64,000 nucleotides of DNA from Erysipelotrichales bacterium (GCA_910576345.1 CAJTIT010000006.1:46268-110267), one strand, 5' to 3'; shown: positions 54,026 through 63,748, counted from the stretch's first letter. Numbers and translations are program-made. Notes: generated by a model from the sequence alone, not told the origin.

Positions 54026-55402
54026 ATGAAATCTTTTGAAGTATTGCGAGAAAAATATCCATTATTCCGATATAATGCCTATCATATGGAAGAAAGCGAA
54101 CAGGAATGGTGTTTCTGGTATGATTTTGAAATCGTTGGATTGGACACGTTTCATCCAAAATGGTCGATCGATAAAACCAAAATCAAACATTTGAATGTCC
54201 ATGATGAAGTGGTTCAGAAACTGATCTTTTCCATTGGGATGGTCGAATTATCCAGTTATTGGAAGTTAACATGTTCACCATGTGTGGAAATTTATGCAGC
54301 AGCATTAAATGATGAACAAATCGCATGGTGGAAAAAGCAGTACTATCTTGGACTTGGTGAATTTTTCTATACGAATGGCATTCATGTGGAAATGGATGCG
54401 TTTATGCACATCAAAACGCCGGGAAACAGTTTTTCTAACATCAAAGGAAACCGAGAATTGCATGGATGCTTGATACCGATAGGTGGTGGAAAAGATTCAG
54501 CAGTCACACTGGAATTGATGAAACAAAGCGACGAGAAATTAAAATGCTATATTATCAATGGCCGTGGCGCAACAAAGGATACGGTGGAAACGGCCGGAAT
54601 GGCTGAAAACGATGTGATTTGTGTCAAGCGCACGTTGGATGCACATATGCTGGAATTAAACAAACAGGGCTATTTGAACGGACATACGCCGTTTTCTGCA
54701 TTGGTTGCTTTTTCTTCTACACTATTTGCATATTTGAATGATCTGCAATATGTGGTATTAAGCAATGAAGACAGTGCGAATGAAAGTACGGTTGCAGGAA
54801 CACAGATCAATCATCAGTATTCCAAAAGCTTTCAGTTTGAGAAGGATTTTCGAGATTATGAGCAACTCTATATAGGCTCCAACGTACTGTATTTTTCATT
54901 ATTGAGAGGATGGTCAGAATATCAGATTGCGCAATGTTTTGCACAATATCCGCAATATTTTCCTATTTTTCGCAGTTGCAACGTTGGCAGTAAACAAGAT
55001 GTATGGTGCGGAAACTGTCCAAAATGTTTGTTTGTTTTTTTGATTCTATGTCCGTTTATTGAATTAGATGAAGAAATTCGCATCTTCCAAAAGAATTTAC
55101 TGGAAAAAGAATTGTTGATTGATACTTTAGAAAAACTGGTTGGTTATCAAAGTGAGAAACCTTTTGAATGTGTTGGTAGTCGTGAAGAAATCAATATCGC
55201 CATTTGTGAAAAGATTCAAAGGATGGAAAAGAAACACGAATCATTACCGTTGTTATTTCGACATTATCAAACTTTGCCGCAATATAGGCAGTATTATAAA
55301 AAAAATAATCCTTATACTCATTATTTCAATGAAGAAAATCTCATACCAAAACAATTTTTGAAACTTGTGAAAGAAGGAATGAAGAATGCCGCCCATCATT
55401 GA
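54026..55402 (+). CDS. murL: MurL: UDP-MurNAc-L-Ala-L-Glu epimerase
   Basis: 458 residues resembling MurL, described in Xanthomonas, which epimerises the terminal L-Glu of UDP-MurNAc-L-Ala-L-Glu to D-Glu with ATP. A PP-loop-like ATP motif, IPIGGGKDSAVTLE, lies at about 151-163; SNEDSANESTV, INHQYSKS and the Cys cluster WCGNCPKCLFVF are further family landmarks. Recognition is from memory of the family. Its 3' end overlaps a murD gene by 17 nt; in characterised cases MurL works with a MurD2 that adds L-Glu. AGGAGG is 8 nt before the ATG. Confidence 0.82.
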   Translation: MKSFEVLREKYPLFRYNAYHMEESEQEWCFWYDFEIVGLDTFHPKWSIDKTKIKHLNVHDEVVQKLIFSIGMVELSSYWKLTCSPCVEIYAAALNDEQIAWWKKQYYLGLGEFFYTNGIHVEMDAFMHIKTPGNSFSNIKGNRELHGCLIPIGGGKDSAVTLELMKQSDEKLKCYIINGRGATKDTVETAGMAENDVICVKRTLDAHMLELNKQGYLNGHTPFSALVAFSSTLFAYLNDLQYVVLSNEDSANESTVAGTQINHQYSKSFQFEKDFRDYEQLYIGSNVLYFSLLRGWSEYQIAQCFAQYPQYFPIFRSCNVGSKQDVWCGNCPKCLFVFLILCPFIELDEEIRIFQKNLLEKELLIDTLEKLVGYQSEKPFECVGSREEINIAICEKIQRMEKKHESLPLLFRHYQTLPQYRQYYKKNNPYTHYFNEENLIPKQFLKLVKEGMKNAAHH

Positions 55403-56687
55403 TGAACTAAGAGGGAAAAAAATTGCAATCTTAGGATTTGGCAGAGAAGGGAAATCAACGTATGCATATATCAGAAAATATCTGCCTGATCAAATCGTAA
55501 CGATTGCCGATCAAAATCCAGTTGATACAAGCGAACTTACAAATGTAACAACGCTGATTGGCAAAGACTATCAAAAACTGCAAGATTTTGATGTGATTAT
55601 GAAAAGTCCCGGTATCGTGATGAAAGAAGATGTGGATTTGAATCAACTGAATTCGCAAACAAATTTATTTTTGAAGCATTATCGTCATCAAACAATTGGA
55701 ATAACCGGTACAAAAGGAAAAAGCACAACGTCTACACTGTTACACCATATTTTGAAGGAAAATGGAAAAAAAACCATATTATTAGGGAATATTGGAATCC
55801 CTGCGTTTGATGAATTGGAACATATTGATGATCAAACCATCATCGTTTATGAATTGAGTTGTCATCAGCTGGAATATGTGAAGTATTCACCGCATATTGG
55901 CGTATTACTCAATATCTATGAGGAACATTTGGATCATTATGGAACATATGAAAACTATATCAGAGCGAAGGAACAGATCTGGCGTCATCAAACAAGAGAT
56001 GATGTTTTATTATGTGAAACTTCTCTTGTGAAGGCTGATATGCAGGCGCAGATTCTTACACTTTCTATGGATGCGCCGGCAAATATTTGTGCAAGTATTG
56101 ATGAAATTCATATCAATGACTGGGAAACAAGTGTTCATCCGCATACGTTTCCATTGATCGGTCAACATAATTTGTATGATATTGGTATTGACTTGTATTT
56201 ATCAAAACTTATGGGAATTGCATATGAATCAGCCTTGACGGCGGTAAAATCATTTGTACCACTTCCACACCGTTTACAATATGTCGGTTTTTTTCATCAG
56301 CTTCATTGGTTCGATGATTCCATATCCACGATTTGTGAAACGACCATTTGTGCTTTGAAAAGTCTTACTAACGTGAATACGCTGTTGTTAGGAGGCATGG
56401 ATCGTGGTATCGATTATACGCCACTGATTGATTATTTGAATGAAATACGTGAGGTGCATGTGTTGTTAATGCCGGATACCGGTGTTAATATTGCAGAAAA
56501 ACTGATGTGTGCTTATACGCTGGTCAAAGATTTGAAAGAAGCGGTGGAAACAGCAAAGCACATCACAGATGCTGGTGGTACCGTTTTGTTGTCTCCTGCC
56601 GCAGCCAGTTATGGTTTTTTTAAAGATTTTAATGAAAGAGGCATGTATTATCAGAAATATATTAAAGATGATTTTAAAGAACAGTAG
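55386..56687 (+). CDS. murD: MurD-family ligase, probably MurD2 (L-glutamate adding)
   Basis: 433 residues with the Mur ligase domains: N-terminal ILGFGREGKSTYAYI, P-loop GITGTKGKSTTS, the YELSCHQLEYV motif and the C-terminal HRLQYV and SPAAASYGFFKDFNERG motifs. The normal MurD adds D-Glu to UDP-MurNAc-L-Ala. Coupling with murL points to MurD2, which uses L-Glu, but I cannot separate MurD from MurD2 by motif. If no second murD exists in the genome, this is the only enzyme for the step. A terminator overlaps its stop. Confidence 0.85.
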   Translation: MPPIIDELRGKKIAILGFGREGKSTYAYIRKYLPDQIVTIADQNPVDTSELTNVTTLIGKDYQKLQDFDVIMKSPGIVMKEDVDLNQLNSQTNLFLKHYRHQTIGITGTKGKSTTSTLLHHILKENGKKTILLGNIGIPAFDELEHIDDQTIIVYELSCHQLEYVKYSPHIGVLLNIYEEHLDHYGTYENYIRAKEQIWRHQTRDDVLLCETSLVKADMQAQILTLSMDAPANICASIDEIHINDWETSVHPHTFPLIGQHNLYDIGIDLYLSKLMGIAYESALTAVKSFVPLPHRLQYVGFFHQLHWFDDSISTICETTICALKSLTNVNTLLLGGMDRGIDYTPLIDYLNEIREVHVLLMPDTGVNIAEKLMCAYTLVKDLKEAVETAKHITDAGGTVLLSPAAASYGFFKDFNERGMYYQKYIKDDFKEQ

Positions 56688-56706
56688 ATCTGTTCTTTTT
56701 CTTTTC
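56676..56706 (+). terminator. Intrinsic terminator of murL-murD
   Basis: AAAGAACAG/CTGTTCTTT stem with the TAG stop codon in its loop, followed by TTCTTTT. Confidence 0.8.
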
Positions 56707-56739
56707 TGGTCATCATAGAATGTGGATAGAGGTGATCCT

Positions 56740-57714
56740 ATGAGACATTATCGCAAGCAATTTATATTGTTATTTGGCGCCATTGCAGTATTTACTTATC
56801 TCAGTATTCAATTTTTTCCACAAGAATCATCCGAAGAAGCAGTAAGTGTGATGGAAGAAAGCAAAGATCAGATTCAAATTTATGTTTTGGATCGTGACAA
56901 TACGCTGATTCCTTTGTCGAAAGGAATCAAAGAAGGTTTGTCAGTAGAAGAAAAGCTGGAAATGATGATCACGTATATGTGTGCTGATCAAGTGAAGGAC
57001 GATTTTAGCGGTGTGTTGGCGAAGGGAACGACTTTAAAAAAAGTACAGGTACAAGATGGTATAGCTTCTCTTTATTTTGACAATCGTTTGTTGGATTATG
57101 AAGAAACACAAGAACTGAAAGTGTTGGAAGCATTAACATGGGGGTCTACACAGTTTCCGGAAGTGAAACAGGTGCAATTATTTTTAAATGATCAAAAATT
57201 GATGAAAATGCCAAAAGCAAATACACCAATACCAACAGTATTGGATCGTAATTTAGGCATTAATCATTTTGAGTCTGCCACTGGTTCTCTTCATCAGGGT
57301 GATTCGATTGTTGTATATTACAGTAAAACACTAGACGATGTATCCTATCTTGTGCCCAAAAGCAAGCGCATTGCCGGTAATGCCAGTGATATGGAAACGG
57401 TCGTAAAGGAAGTTTTGAATGATGTTTCCGTATCCTCAAGTCTATCATCGCCGCTGTATCAGGATAAAATCGATACGATGGATCTGCCTACAAAAGAAAA
57501 TGAAACGCTGATTGTCAATATGAACAATGCGCTGTTGAGTTCTGATCGAAGTGCAAAACAGATGGCATATGAATCATTGGTATTGTCACTTGCCGATAAT
57601 TTCGATGTGGATGAAGTCAAAGTATATGTGGATGATAATGTCGTTTCCATTCATGGCTCGAATGAAGCCGCGGTATCCGTATCTTCTCTCATGTATAATC
57701 CAATCCCGTTTTAA
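56740..57714 (+). CDS. gerM: GerM-like protein with two GerMN domains
   Basis: 324 residues: an N-terminal membrane anchor (FILLFGAIAVFTYLSI), a short linker, then two GerMN (sporulation/germination) domains. The first spans about residues 45-160 (QIQIYVLDRDNTLIPLSKGI, KKVQVQDGIASLYFDNR), the second about 195-320 (DSIVVYYSKTLDDVSYLVPK, VKVYVDDNVVSIHG). In Bacillus GerM forms a ring linked to the SpoIIIA-SpoIIQ channel of the forespore. ATG 56740 has GAGGTG upstream; a GTG at 56722 is less likely. Confidence 0.85.
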   Translation: MRHYRKQFILLFGAIAVFTYLSIQFFPQESSEEAVSVMEESKDQIQIYVLDRDNTLIPLSKGIKEGLSVEEKLEMMITYMCADQVKDDFSGVLAKGTTLKKVQVQDGIASLYFDNRLLDYEETQELKVLEALTWGSTQFPEVKQVQLFLNDQKLMKMPKANTPIPTVLDRNLGINHFESATGSLHQGDSIVVYYSKTLDDVSYLVPKSKRIAGNASDMETVVKEVLNDVSVSSSLSSPLYQDKIDTMDLPTKENETLIVNMNNALLSSDRSAKQMAYESLVLSLADNFDVDEVKVYVDDNVVSIHGSNEAAVSVSSLMYNPIPF

Positions 57715-57720
57715 ATAAAG

Positions 57721-57746
57721 AAAGCGCATAAGGTTGCGCTTTTTTA
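57721..57746 (+). terminator. Intrinsic terminator of gerM
   Basis: AAAGCGC/GCGCTTT stem with T run. Confidence 0.8.
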
Positions 57747-57828
57747 TTATCCGAAGAAAGAGGTGAAAAAGAATCGTTTGTCTAAAAGGACGTATATGTG
57801 GTAAAATAATACCAGAGGTGGTGTCTCT

Positions 57829-58290
57829 ATGAAAATTGTTGTTGTGAGCGATTCCCATGGATTTAATCAGCGATTGGATGAAGTGCTTTCTCTACAAAGT
57901 GATGCGCAATTATACATTCATTGTGGTGATATCGAAGCAGATAGAACACTGTATCCCATGTTTCAAACGGTTTTGGGAAATAATGATTACTTCTGTGATT
58001 ATCCTGATCACTTGATTTTGGAAGCGCAAGGACATCGAATTTTGGTGATGCACGGTAATCAGTTTCCATATATGAAAAGAGTGGAACGTATGGCTGTCTA
58101 TGCCAAGCAGGAAGGGTGTGACATCTTCTGTTATGGACACACACATATTGCCGCAATCGAACAGATGGAAGGCATTCTGCTTTTAAATCCTGGCAGCGTA
58201 TGGCGTTCAAGAGACGGCAGAGGACCATCTTATGCGGTAATTGAATTAGAAGAAGATAAGATACAGGCAAATATTCATTTTTTAGATTAG
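57829..58290 (+). CDS. YfcE/MJ0936-type metallophosphoesterase (YsnB-like)
   Basis: 153 residues of the calcineurin-like phosphoesterase fold. Metal-binding motifs are VSDSHG, HCGDIEAD, LGNNDYFCD, VMHGNQF and CYGHTHIA, all intact. Such proteins are small phosphodiesterases with uncertain natural substrates. Position after gerM corresponds to ysnB of B. subtilis, although rph and rdgB, which lie between in Bacillus, are missing here. An A/T-rich region with TAAAATAAT precedes it. Confidence 0.9.
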   Translation: MKIVVVSDSHGFNQRLDEVLSLQSDAQLYIHCGDIEADRTLYPMFQTVLGNNDYFCDYPDHLILEAQGHRILVMHGNQFPYMKRVERMAVYAKQEGCDIFCYGHTHIAAIEQMEGILLLNPGSVWRSRDGRGPSYAVIELEEDKIQANIHFLD

Positions 58291-58303
58291 GGAGTGGATG
58301 TGG

Positions 58304-59182
58304 ATGAAGCGAACCTTTAGCATAGCTCAAGGCATCGGTTCTATGATCTCCATCATCTATATGATTGCTTTGTCATATATCATGATCCAAGCCAATGAAC
58401 TGACAGATTTTATCCGGTCTCATTCATTGGTCGGAGAACAGCTGGTCGATTTAAGTATGATTGCGCATTTGGCAGTCGTTTTTATTGCGACCACTTTTCA
58501 AATTCTAGCATTTTTGACCAATCGATTTTTTTTAAGTGTACTATCCAATATTTGTTTTATCTTATCTTGGATATGTTTGCCAATTGGTATGGTTGTGAGC
58601 GTTCCTATGTTTTTGTTTTCATTATGCGGATCGGTGTTTACAAAAAAATGGAAACGTTTTTCCAGTACGAAGAATAAACAGTTCATCAAACAGTCTGCCA
58701 ATAAGCAAGGCTCCAATGCTGCACAGCCGAAAAAACAATCGGTGCAGCGTCCTTCCAAACAAACATTATCCTCTGATGAAATGCGTAGTAAAATCGCACA
58801 AAAAAATCCAATGTTGCAAGCATCTGTTGATAAAAATAATTTGAAGAAAACAAGAATTCCGCGTTTTTCAACATCTGATCCGGAGTATATTCATCAAAAT
58901 AATCGTATCCCTTTACAGATGCAGCAGGCAAATCAAATGGATCCGATAAATCCGATGCAAAATGTGGTGATGCCCAATATGATGCAGTATCAGCCATATC
59001 CAATGCAAGGATATGCGCAGAACTATCAAGATTCTTATGCAATGTATCCCAATCAGACAATGAACTATGGCGCAGGCGCAGAATTGGTTCGACCAATGAA
59101 TCAGGAACCCCCACGTTTTCGACCAAAACAAACCATTAGCGATGGTTATTTTGATGATTTTGGTAAATTTCATCCCAATTAA
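58304..59182 (+). CDS. Membrane protein with long Met/Gln/Asn/Pro-rich tail
   Basis: 292 residues. The first 115 form four membrane helices in the manner of DUF4064-type proteins. After a basic linker (KKWKRFSSTKNKQF) the cytoplasmic tail is low-complexity, dominated by Met, Gln, Asn, Pro and Tyr (NPMQNVVMPNMMQYQPYPMQ), and ends in an aromatic motif, SDGYFDDFGKFHPN. ATG 58304 is 9 nt after GGAG. It follows yfcE by 13 nt. No function is known; the tail suggests multivalent or prion-like protein contacts. Confidence 0.65.
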   Translation: MKRTFSIAQGIGSMISIIYMIALSYIMIQANELTDFIRSHSLVGEQLVDLSMIAHLAVVFIATTFQILAFLTNRFFLSVLSNICFILSWICLPIGMVVSVPMFLFSLCGSVFTKKWKRFSSTKNKQFIKQSANKQGSNAAQPKKQSVQRPSKQTLSSDEMRSKIAQKNPMLQASVDKNNLKKTRIPRFSTSDPEYIHQNNRIPLQMQQANQMDPINPMQNVVMPNMMQYQPYPMQGYAQNYQDSYAMYPNQTMNYGAGAELVRPMNQEPPRFRPKQTISDGYFDDFGKFHPN

Positions 59183-59514
59183 AAGTTTTTTGTTAATTTA
59201 TCAAAGTTTTAGTCTTGAATTTCATGACATAAATATGACGTAAAAATTTTTGGGATTATAAAATTTCATATAATTCAATTAAAATATAATTCATATTAAA
59301 TAAATTGATTTTTAGCATAACAAAACACCGTGACATTATATTTTATATCCGTGAGTACATCAGTTTTTTTATAAAGTTAAATAAAAAAGATGTAACATTG
59401 TGTTTGTTTTTAGCGAGATAGAAAATGCTGTATGAAATCTAAATTATGGCCCAATCTACCATTCTTGTCTAACTGAATGGTTACCGATATGAATTAGAAA
59501 ACATTTTTTTGGTC
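59183..59514. other. A/T-rich non-coding stretch
   Basis: About 330 bp with long A and T runs and no frame with a ribosome binding site, no terminator and no convincing promoter except the tRNA promoter at its right end. Confidence 0.6.
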
Positions 59515-59543
59515 TTGCTTTTTGAATATAGATTTGCTAAAAT
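59515..59543 (+). promoter_or_regulatory. Promoter of tRNA-Arg
   Basis: TTGCTT (59515-59520), 17-bp spacer, TAAAAT (59538-59543), 14 nt before the tRNA 5' end. Confidence 0.7.
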
Positions 59544-59556
59544 TATTCAGTAATCT

Positions 59557-59633
59557 GTCTACGTAGCTCAGTTGGATAGAGCATGCGCCTTCTAAGCGCA
59601 CGGTCGGGGGTTCGAATCCCTCCGTGGACGCCA
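59557..59633 (+). tRNA. tRNA-Arg, anticodon UCU
   Basis: A 77-nt cloverleaf with CCA encoded. The acceptor stem pairs GTCTACG with CGTGGAC (one G-T), the D arm is TAGCTCAGTTGGATAGAGCA, the anticodon loop CTTCTAA gives anticodon TCT (AGA codons), and the T arm has GGTTCGAATCC. It has its own promoter and terminator and so is a single-gene transcript. Confidence 0.97.
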
Positions 59634-59642
59634 TAAGTCAAT

Positions 59643-59668
59643 AAAGCCCCTTTAATAAGGGGTTTTTG
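59643..59668 (+). terminator. Intrinsic terminator of tRNA-Arg
   Basis: CCCCTT/AAGGGG hairpin with TTTTT. Confidence 0.85.
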
Positions 59669-59738
59669 ATATAATTATATAGGTATTTAATAAGAATCAA
59701 ACTGTTAAATTTTACATAGACAGAGGAAGGAAATGCGT

Positions 59739-61544
59739 ATGGATCAAAACCTCATAAGAAATTTTTCTATTATTGCACATATCGATCATGGAAAATCTAC
59801 GCTTGCGGATCGTATTTTGGAATTGACGGAGACCGTTGAACAGCGTGAAATGAAAGAACAGTTGTTAGATAGTATGGATCTGGAGAGAGAACGTGGCATT
59901 ACGATCAAACTCAATGCGGTACAATTGAAATATCACGCTTTAGATGGGAAAGAATATATTCTGCATCTGATTGATACACCGGGGCATGTGGACTTTTCTT
60001 ATGAAGTGTCACGTTCATTGGCAGCTTGTGAAGGTGCCGTACTTGTTGTAGATGCGGCTCAAGGCATTGAGGCGCAGACATTAGCCAACGTATATCTGGC
60101 ACTCGATAATGATCTGGAAATACTACCGGTGATTAATAAGATCGATTTACCTAGTGCGCAGCCGGATGTTGTAAAAAATGAAATTGAAACTGTTATTGGT
60201 TTGGATACAGAAGATGCGCCTTTAATTTCAGCTAAAAACGGCTTAAATGTACGTGATGTGCTGGAAGCAGTTGTCAAACATGTCCCAGCCCCAAAAGGAA
60301 AAGCAGAAAATCCATTACAAGCACTTGTATTTGATTCTTTTTATGACAGTTATCGTGGTGTTGTCGCATTTGTACGCGTTAAAGAAGGCTGTATCTGCGT
60401 TGGAGATCATATTCGCTTTATGGCAAGTGGTGCAGAATATGAAGTTTTGGAAGTTGGCATACGTAATCCAAAAGAAGTAAAAAAGGAAAAGCTGGACTGT
60501 GGTGAAGTTGGATGGATCTGTGGAAGCATCAAATCGATTCAAGATGTACGTGTAGGTGATACGATCACACATGCAAAAAACGCTGCTACACAGCCACTTT
60601 CCGGATATCGTGTTATGAATCCGATGGTGTTTTGTGGTTTATATCCGATTGATTCCAGTAAATACAATGATTTACGAGATGCATTGGAAAAACTACGGTT
60701 AAATGATGCATCCCTGCAATTTGAAGCAGAGACTTCCCAAGCATTGGGATTTGGTTTTCGTTGCGGCTTTTTGGGACTTTTGCATATGGATGTAGTACAA
60801 GAACGCATTGAACGCGAGTATCGCATTGATTTGATTTTAACGGCACCTTCCGTTGTATACCATGCATATTTAACGGATGGATCCATGATGCAAATCGATA
60901 ATCCAAGCATGTTGCCGGATGTTCAAAAAATTCATCATATTGAGGAGCCATATGTCAAGGCAGCCATTATGTCACCCAATGATTATGTTGGAGCAGTGAT
61001 GGAACTCTGTCAGAAAAAGCGCGGCATCTATAAAGACATGATTTACATTGATGAAAATCGAATGAACATAATTTATGAGTTGCCACTTGGCGAAATCGTA
61101 TATGATTTTTTTGATAAGCTGAAATCCTGTTCCAAAGGATATGCATCTTTGGATTATGAACTTATTGGTTATCAAACAAGCAAGCTGGCGAAAATGGATA
61201 TTTTATTGAATGGAGAAGCCATTGATGCGCTGTCTTTGATTGTGCATAAAGACTTTGCGTCATCCAGAGGTCGCGCTATTTGTGAGAAACTGAAGACGTT
61301 AATTCCAAGACAGCAGTTTGAAATTCCGGTACAGGCAGCACTTGGCGGAAAAATAATTGCACGAACCGACATCAAATCACTGCGCAAAAACGTTTTGGCA
61401 AAATGTTATGGTGGGGATATTTCCCGCAAGAAAAAATTGTTGGAAAAACAAAAAGAAGGAAAAAAGCGAATGAAAGCCGTTGGATCGGTGGAAGTACCGC
61501 AGGAAGCGTTTATGGCTGTATTATCTATGGATGATGATAAATGA
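59739..61544 (+). CDS. lepA: Elongation factor 4 (LepA)
   Basis: 601 residues, normal for LepA. GTPase motifs are [14 protein letters not shown] (G1), [11 protein letters not shown] (G3) and VINKIDLP (G4). The EF-G-like domains II, III and V and the LepA-specific C-terminal domain ([20 protein letters not shown]) follow. LepA acts on ribosomes during translation and 30S assembly. ATG 59739 matches homologues ([19 protein letters not shown]) with AAGG 8 nt upstream; ATG 59733 is possible. Confidence 0.97.
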   Translation: MDQNLIRNFSIIAHIDHGKSTLADRILELTETVEQREMKEQLLDSMDLERERGITIKLNAVQLKYHALDGKEYILHLIDTPGHVDFSYEVSRSLAACEGAVLVVDAAQGIEAQTLANVYLALDNDLEILPVINKIDLPSAQPDVVKNEIETVIGLDTEDAPLISAKNGLNVRDVLEAVVKHVPAPKGKAENPLQALVFDSFYDSYRGVVAFVRVKEGCICVGDHIRFMASGAEYEVLEVGIRNPKEVKKEKLDCGEVGWICGSIKSIQDVRVGDTITHAKNAATQPLSGYRVMNPMVFCGLYPIDSSKYNDLRDALEKLRLNDASLQFEAETSQALGFGFRCGFLGLLHMDVVQERIEREYRIDLILTAPSVVYHAYLTDGSMMQIDNPSMLPDVQKIHHIEEPYVKAAIMSPNDYVGAVMELCQKKRGIYKDMIYIDENRMNIIYELPLGEIVYDFFDKLKSCSKGYASLDYELIGYQTSKLAKMDILLNGEAIDALSLIVHKDFASSRGRAICEKLKTLIPRQQFEIPVQAALGGKIIARTDIKSLRKNVLAKCYGGDISRKKKLLEKQKEGKKRMKAVGSVEVPQEAFMAVLSMDDDK

Positions 61545-61578
61545 AACTTTGTCTTTCAATCAGACAGAGTTTTTTTTA
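61544..61578 (+). terminator. Intrinsic terminator of lepA
   Basis: AAACTTTGTCT/AGACAGAGTTT stem (one mismatch) followed by T8, directly after the stop. Confidence 0.8.
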
Positions 61579-61675
61579 ATGGCTTTTCATAAAAAACTGT
61601 CTGAATATCACAACTTTTGTCGAAAACATCCGTTTGCGCACCAATGCATGATAAAATACATCTGAGGTGAATAAG

Positions 61676-62602
61676 ATGTTTGAAACCGCAAAAAAATACA
61701 GTGAAACAACGTATTATAATAAACAGGCATTGGAACAGGAACTGGAACATTATTTGGTGGAACCGCTATGGAATGAGATCACGCAATATCGTCAATTGTT
61801 CAAACAAGATTTTTCCATACATGGAAAAAAAACATTTTTGGTGCGCAACCCACTTGTTAACGATACAATGGCGCAGCTTCAAGAATTGTTTTTTCAATGG
61901 CTGAGTATTCATCAAGAAGATCCTTATTGCGAATTGGATTTGTTTTGGCTGAAAGAACAGGAACAGCTGCGATTTGCATCGTTATATGCAAAAATGCGTT
62001 ATGATAAAAAAATGGATGAGAAAACACTGTTGGAACAAGTAATCAAAGGCTTTCGATTGGAAAGTGAAATCTCGAGTGAACAGATCACATATTTAATGAA
62101 TGAGAAAAACAACCTTCTGTTGAAATTATTTATGATTGCTATGGAAGGGAACAGAAGAAGCGCGTTTTTGCTATTTTATCCGATTTTATATATGCATCAT
62201 GTATTGCCGCTAGCCAATATGTTTCAAATGGAAGAAGTGGTGGACCATATGATGCAGATAATACAGGAATCAGACATAACGCTGCATTTTTTATCCATGC
62301 TCACATACTTGCAAACAAAATTCCAAGATTCGATGAATGCATATTATTTACAAGATGATGCATCCCACTCTTCACTGAATTTGGATGCGCAAGAATTGAT
62401 CGAGCGTTATCCGATGCTTCAGAAAGAAAGTATTCACTTTTACGTATCTCATCGTAAACCACATCATTTTTATACGTTGCAAGATTATATACAAGCCTGT
62501 GGTGTTTGCTATGAAACGGCACGTTATTCCATGGAAAAATTTGTAACATTGAAATGGTATCAGAAACAAAAGGCCGGTAAAAAATTTGTTTATTTTATTT
62601 AA
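61676..62602 (+). CDS. Hypothetical protein with C-terminal winged helix
   Basis: 308 residues, mainly helical and rich in Leu, Gln, Met and Tyr. The last 45 residues read as a winged helix-turn-helix (YTLQDYIQACGVCYETARYS, then a GKKFVYFI wing) of the kind ending Fic-family and DeoR-like proteins; no Fic active site (HPFxxGNGR) is present. The body resembles nothing I know. ATG 61676 has GAGG 8 nt upstream. It sits between lepA and hemW, which are adjacent in many Firmicutes. Confidence 0.6.
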   Translation: MFETAKKYSETTYYNKQALEQELEHYLVEPLWNEITQYRQLFKQDFSIHGKKTFLVRNPLVNDTMAQLQELFFQWLSIHQEDPYCELDLFWLKEQEQLRFASLYAKMRYDKKMDEKTLLEQVIKGFRLESEISSEQITYLMNEKNNLLLKLFMIAMEGNRRSAFLLFYPILYMHHVLPLANMFQMEEVVDHMMQIIQESDITLHFLSMLTYLQTKFQDSMNAYYLQDDASHSSLNLDAQELIERYPMLQKESIHFYVSHRKPHHFYTLQDYIQACGVCYETARYSMEKFVTLKWYQKQKAGKKFVYFI

Positions 62603-62662
62603 GATATCATTCCCATTACGAATGAAAGCATGATACAATCATACAGGAAATGAGGTGTCCGT

Positions 62663-63748
62663 ATGATTTCTTCCATGTATGTCCATGTACCGTTTTGTGA
62701 ACAGATTTGTGCGTATTGTGATTTTTTTCGTTGTCGATATCATTCAATTTTGGCAGATCGTTGGTTAAATCAATTAAAAAAAGAATTGGATGAAAAAACA
62801 ATCATCCCTTTAAAAACATTGTATATTGGTGGTGGGACACCCAGTGCATTGTCAATGGATCAGATGAAACAGTTATTGACAATATTACAACCGTATACGA
62901 AGGAATTGGATGAATATACAATGGAAGTAAATGCGGATTCCTTGCACAAAGATAAGATAGCGTTATTAAAAGATTTTCAAGTTAATAGAATTTCTATGGG
63001 AGCACAGAGTTTTCAACCAAACCTTCTGAAAAAAATGGAGCGTGTGGCAGATTATAGTATGATTCAACAACGTATTGATCAGTTGCGGGATGCAGGCATC
63101 ACCAATCTATCGTTGGATTTGATTTATGGCCTACCGGATCAAACAATGGAAATGTGGATGAACGATTTAAAAAAAGCGGTAAATCTGCCAATCGAGCATC
63201 TTTCTCTTTATGCATTGACAATCGAGCCACATTCAAAGTTTGGAAGAGAACATATAACGCCTTGTGATGAAGATTTAGAAGCAGATTTTTATGAAACCGC
63301 CATTTCTTTTTTAGAAGATCATGGTTTTGAACAATATGAAATCAGCAGTTTTGCCAAAAACAGATGTTATTCTAAACATAATCTGGCATATTGGCACTAT
63401 GAAGATTTTTATGGGATTGGCTGTGGTGCCAGCGGCAAGCAGCAACATCAGCGATATGACAACACAAGAGATATATCCAATTATTTGAATAAAGGTGCAG
63501 ATCCAACGACGATTCCATTAGATAAAGAAACGGAAATGTTTGAAATGGTTATGATGGGGCTGCGACTAAAAGCAGGTGTTTCCAAACAGCGTTTCCAAAG
63601 ACGCTTTGGTTGTGCTTGTGAAGATGTATATTCTGATGCGATTTACAAACATAAGCAATTGCACAATCTGATCGAAAACGAAAGATGCATTCAAGCGACA
63701 AAAAAAGGCATGTTAATACTAAACAGTGTGCTGATTGATTTTTTGTAA
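62663..63748 (+). CDS. hemW: HemW-like radical SAM protein
   Basis: 361 residues. The radical SAM cluster motif is CEQICAYCDFF (CxxxCxxC), with YIGGGTPSAL, the GAQSFQPNLLKKMERVAD segment and LSLDLIYGLPDQT. This is the pattern of HemW, the heme chaperone long annotated as oxygen-independent coproporphyrinogen oxidase; the C-terminal domain is the HemW type. Position near lepA is the standard Firmicute arrangement. GAGGTG precedes the ATG. Confidence 0.9.
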   Translation: MISSMYVHVPFCEQICAYCDFFRCRYHSILADRWLNQLKKELDEKTIIPLKTLYIGGGTPSALSMDQMKQLLTILQPYTKELDEYTMEVNADSLHKDKIALLKDFQVNRISMGAQSFQPNLLKKMERVADYSMIQQRIDQLRDAGITNLSLDLIYGLPDQTMEMWMNDLKKAVNLPIEHLSLYALTIEPHSKFGREHITPCDEDLEADFYETAISFLEDHGFEQYEISSFAKNRCYSKHNLAYWHYEDFYGIGCGASGKQQHQRYDNTRDISNYLNKGADPTTIPLDKETEMFEMVMMGLRLKAGVSKQRFQRRFGCACEDVYSDAIYKHKQLHNLIENERCIQATKKGMLILNSVLIDFL

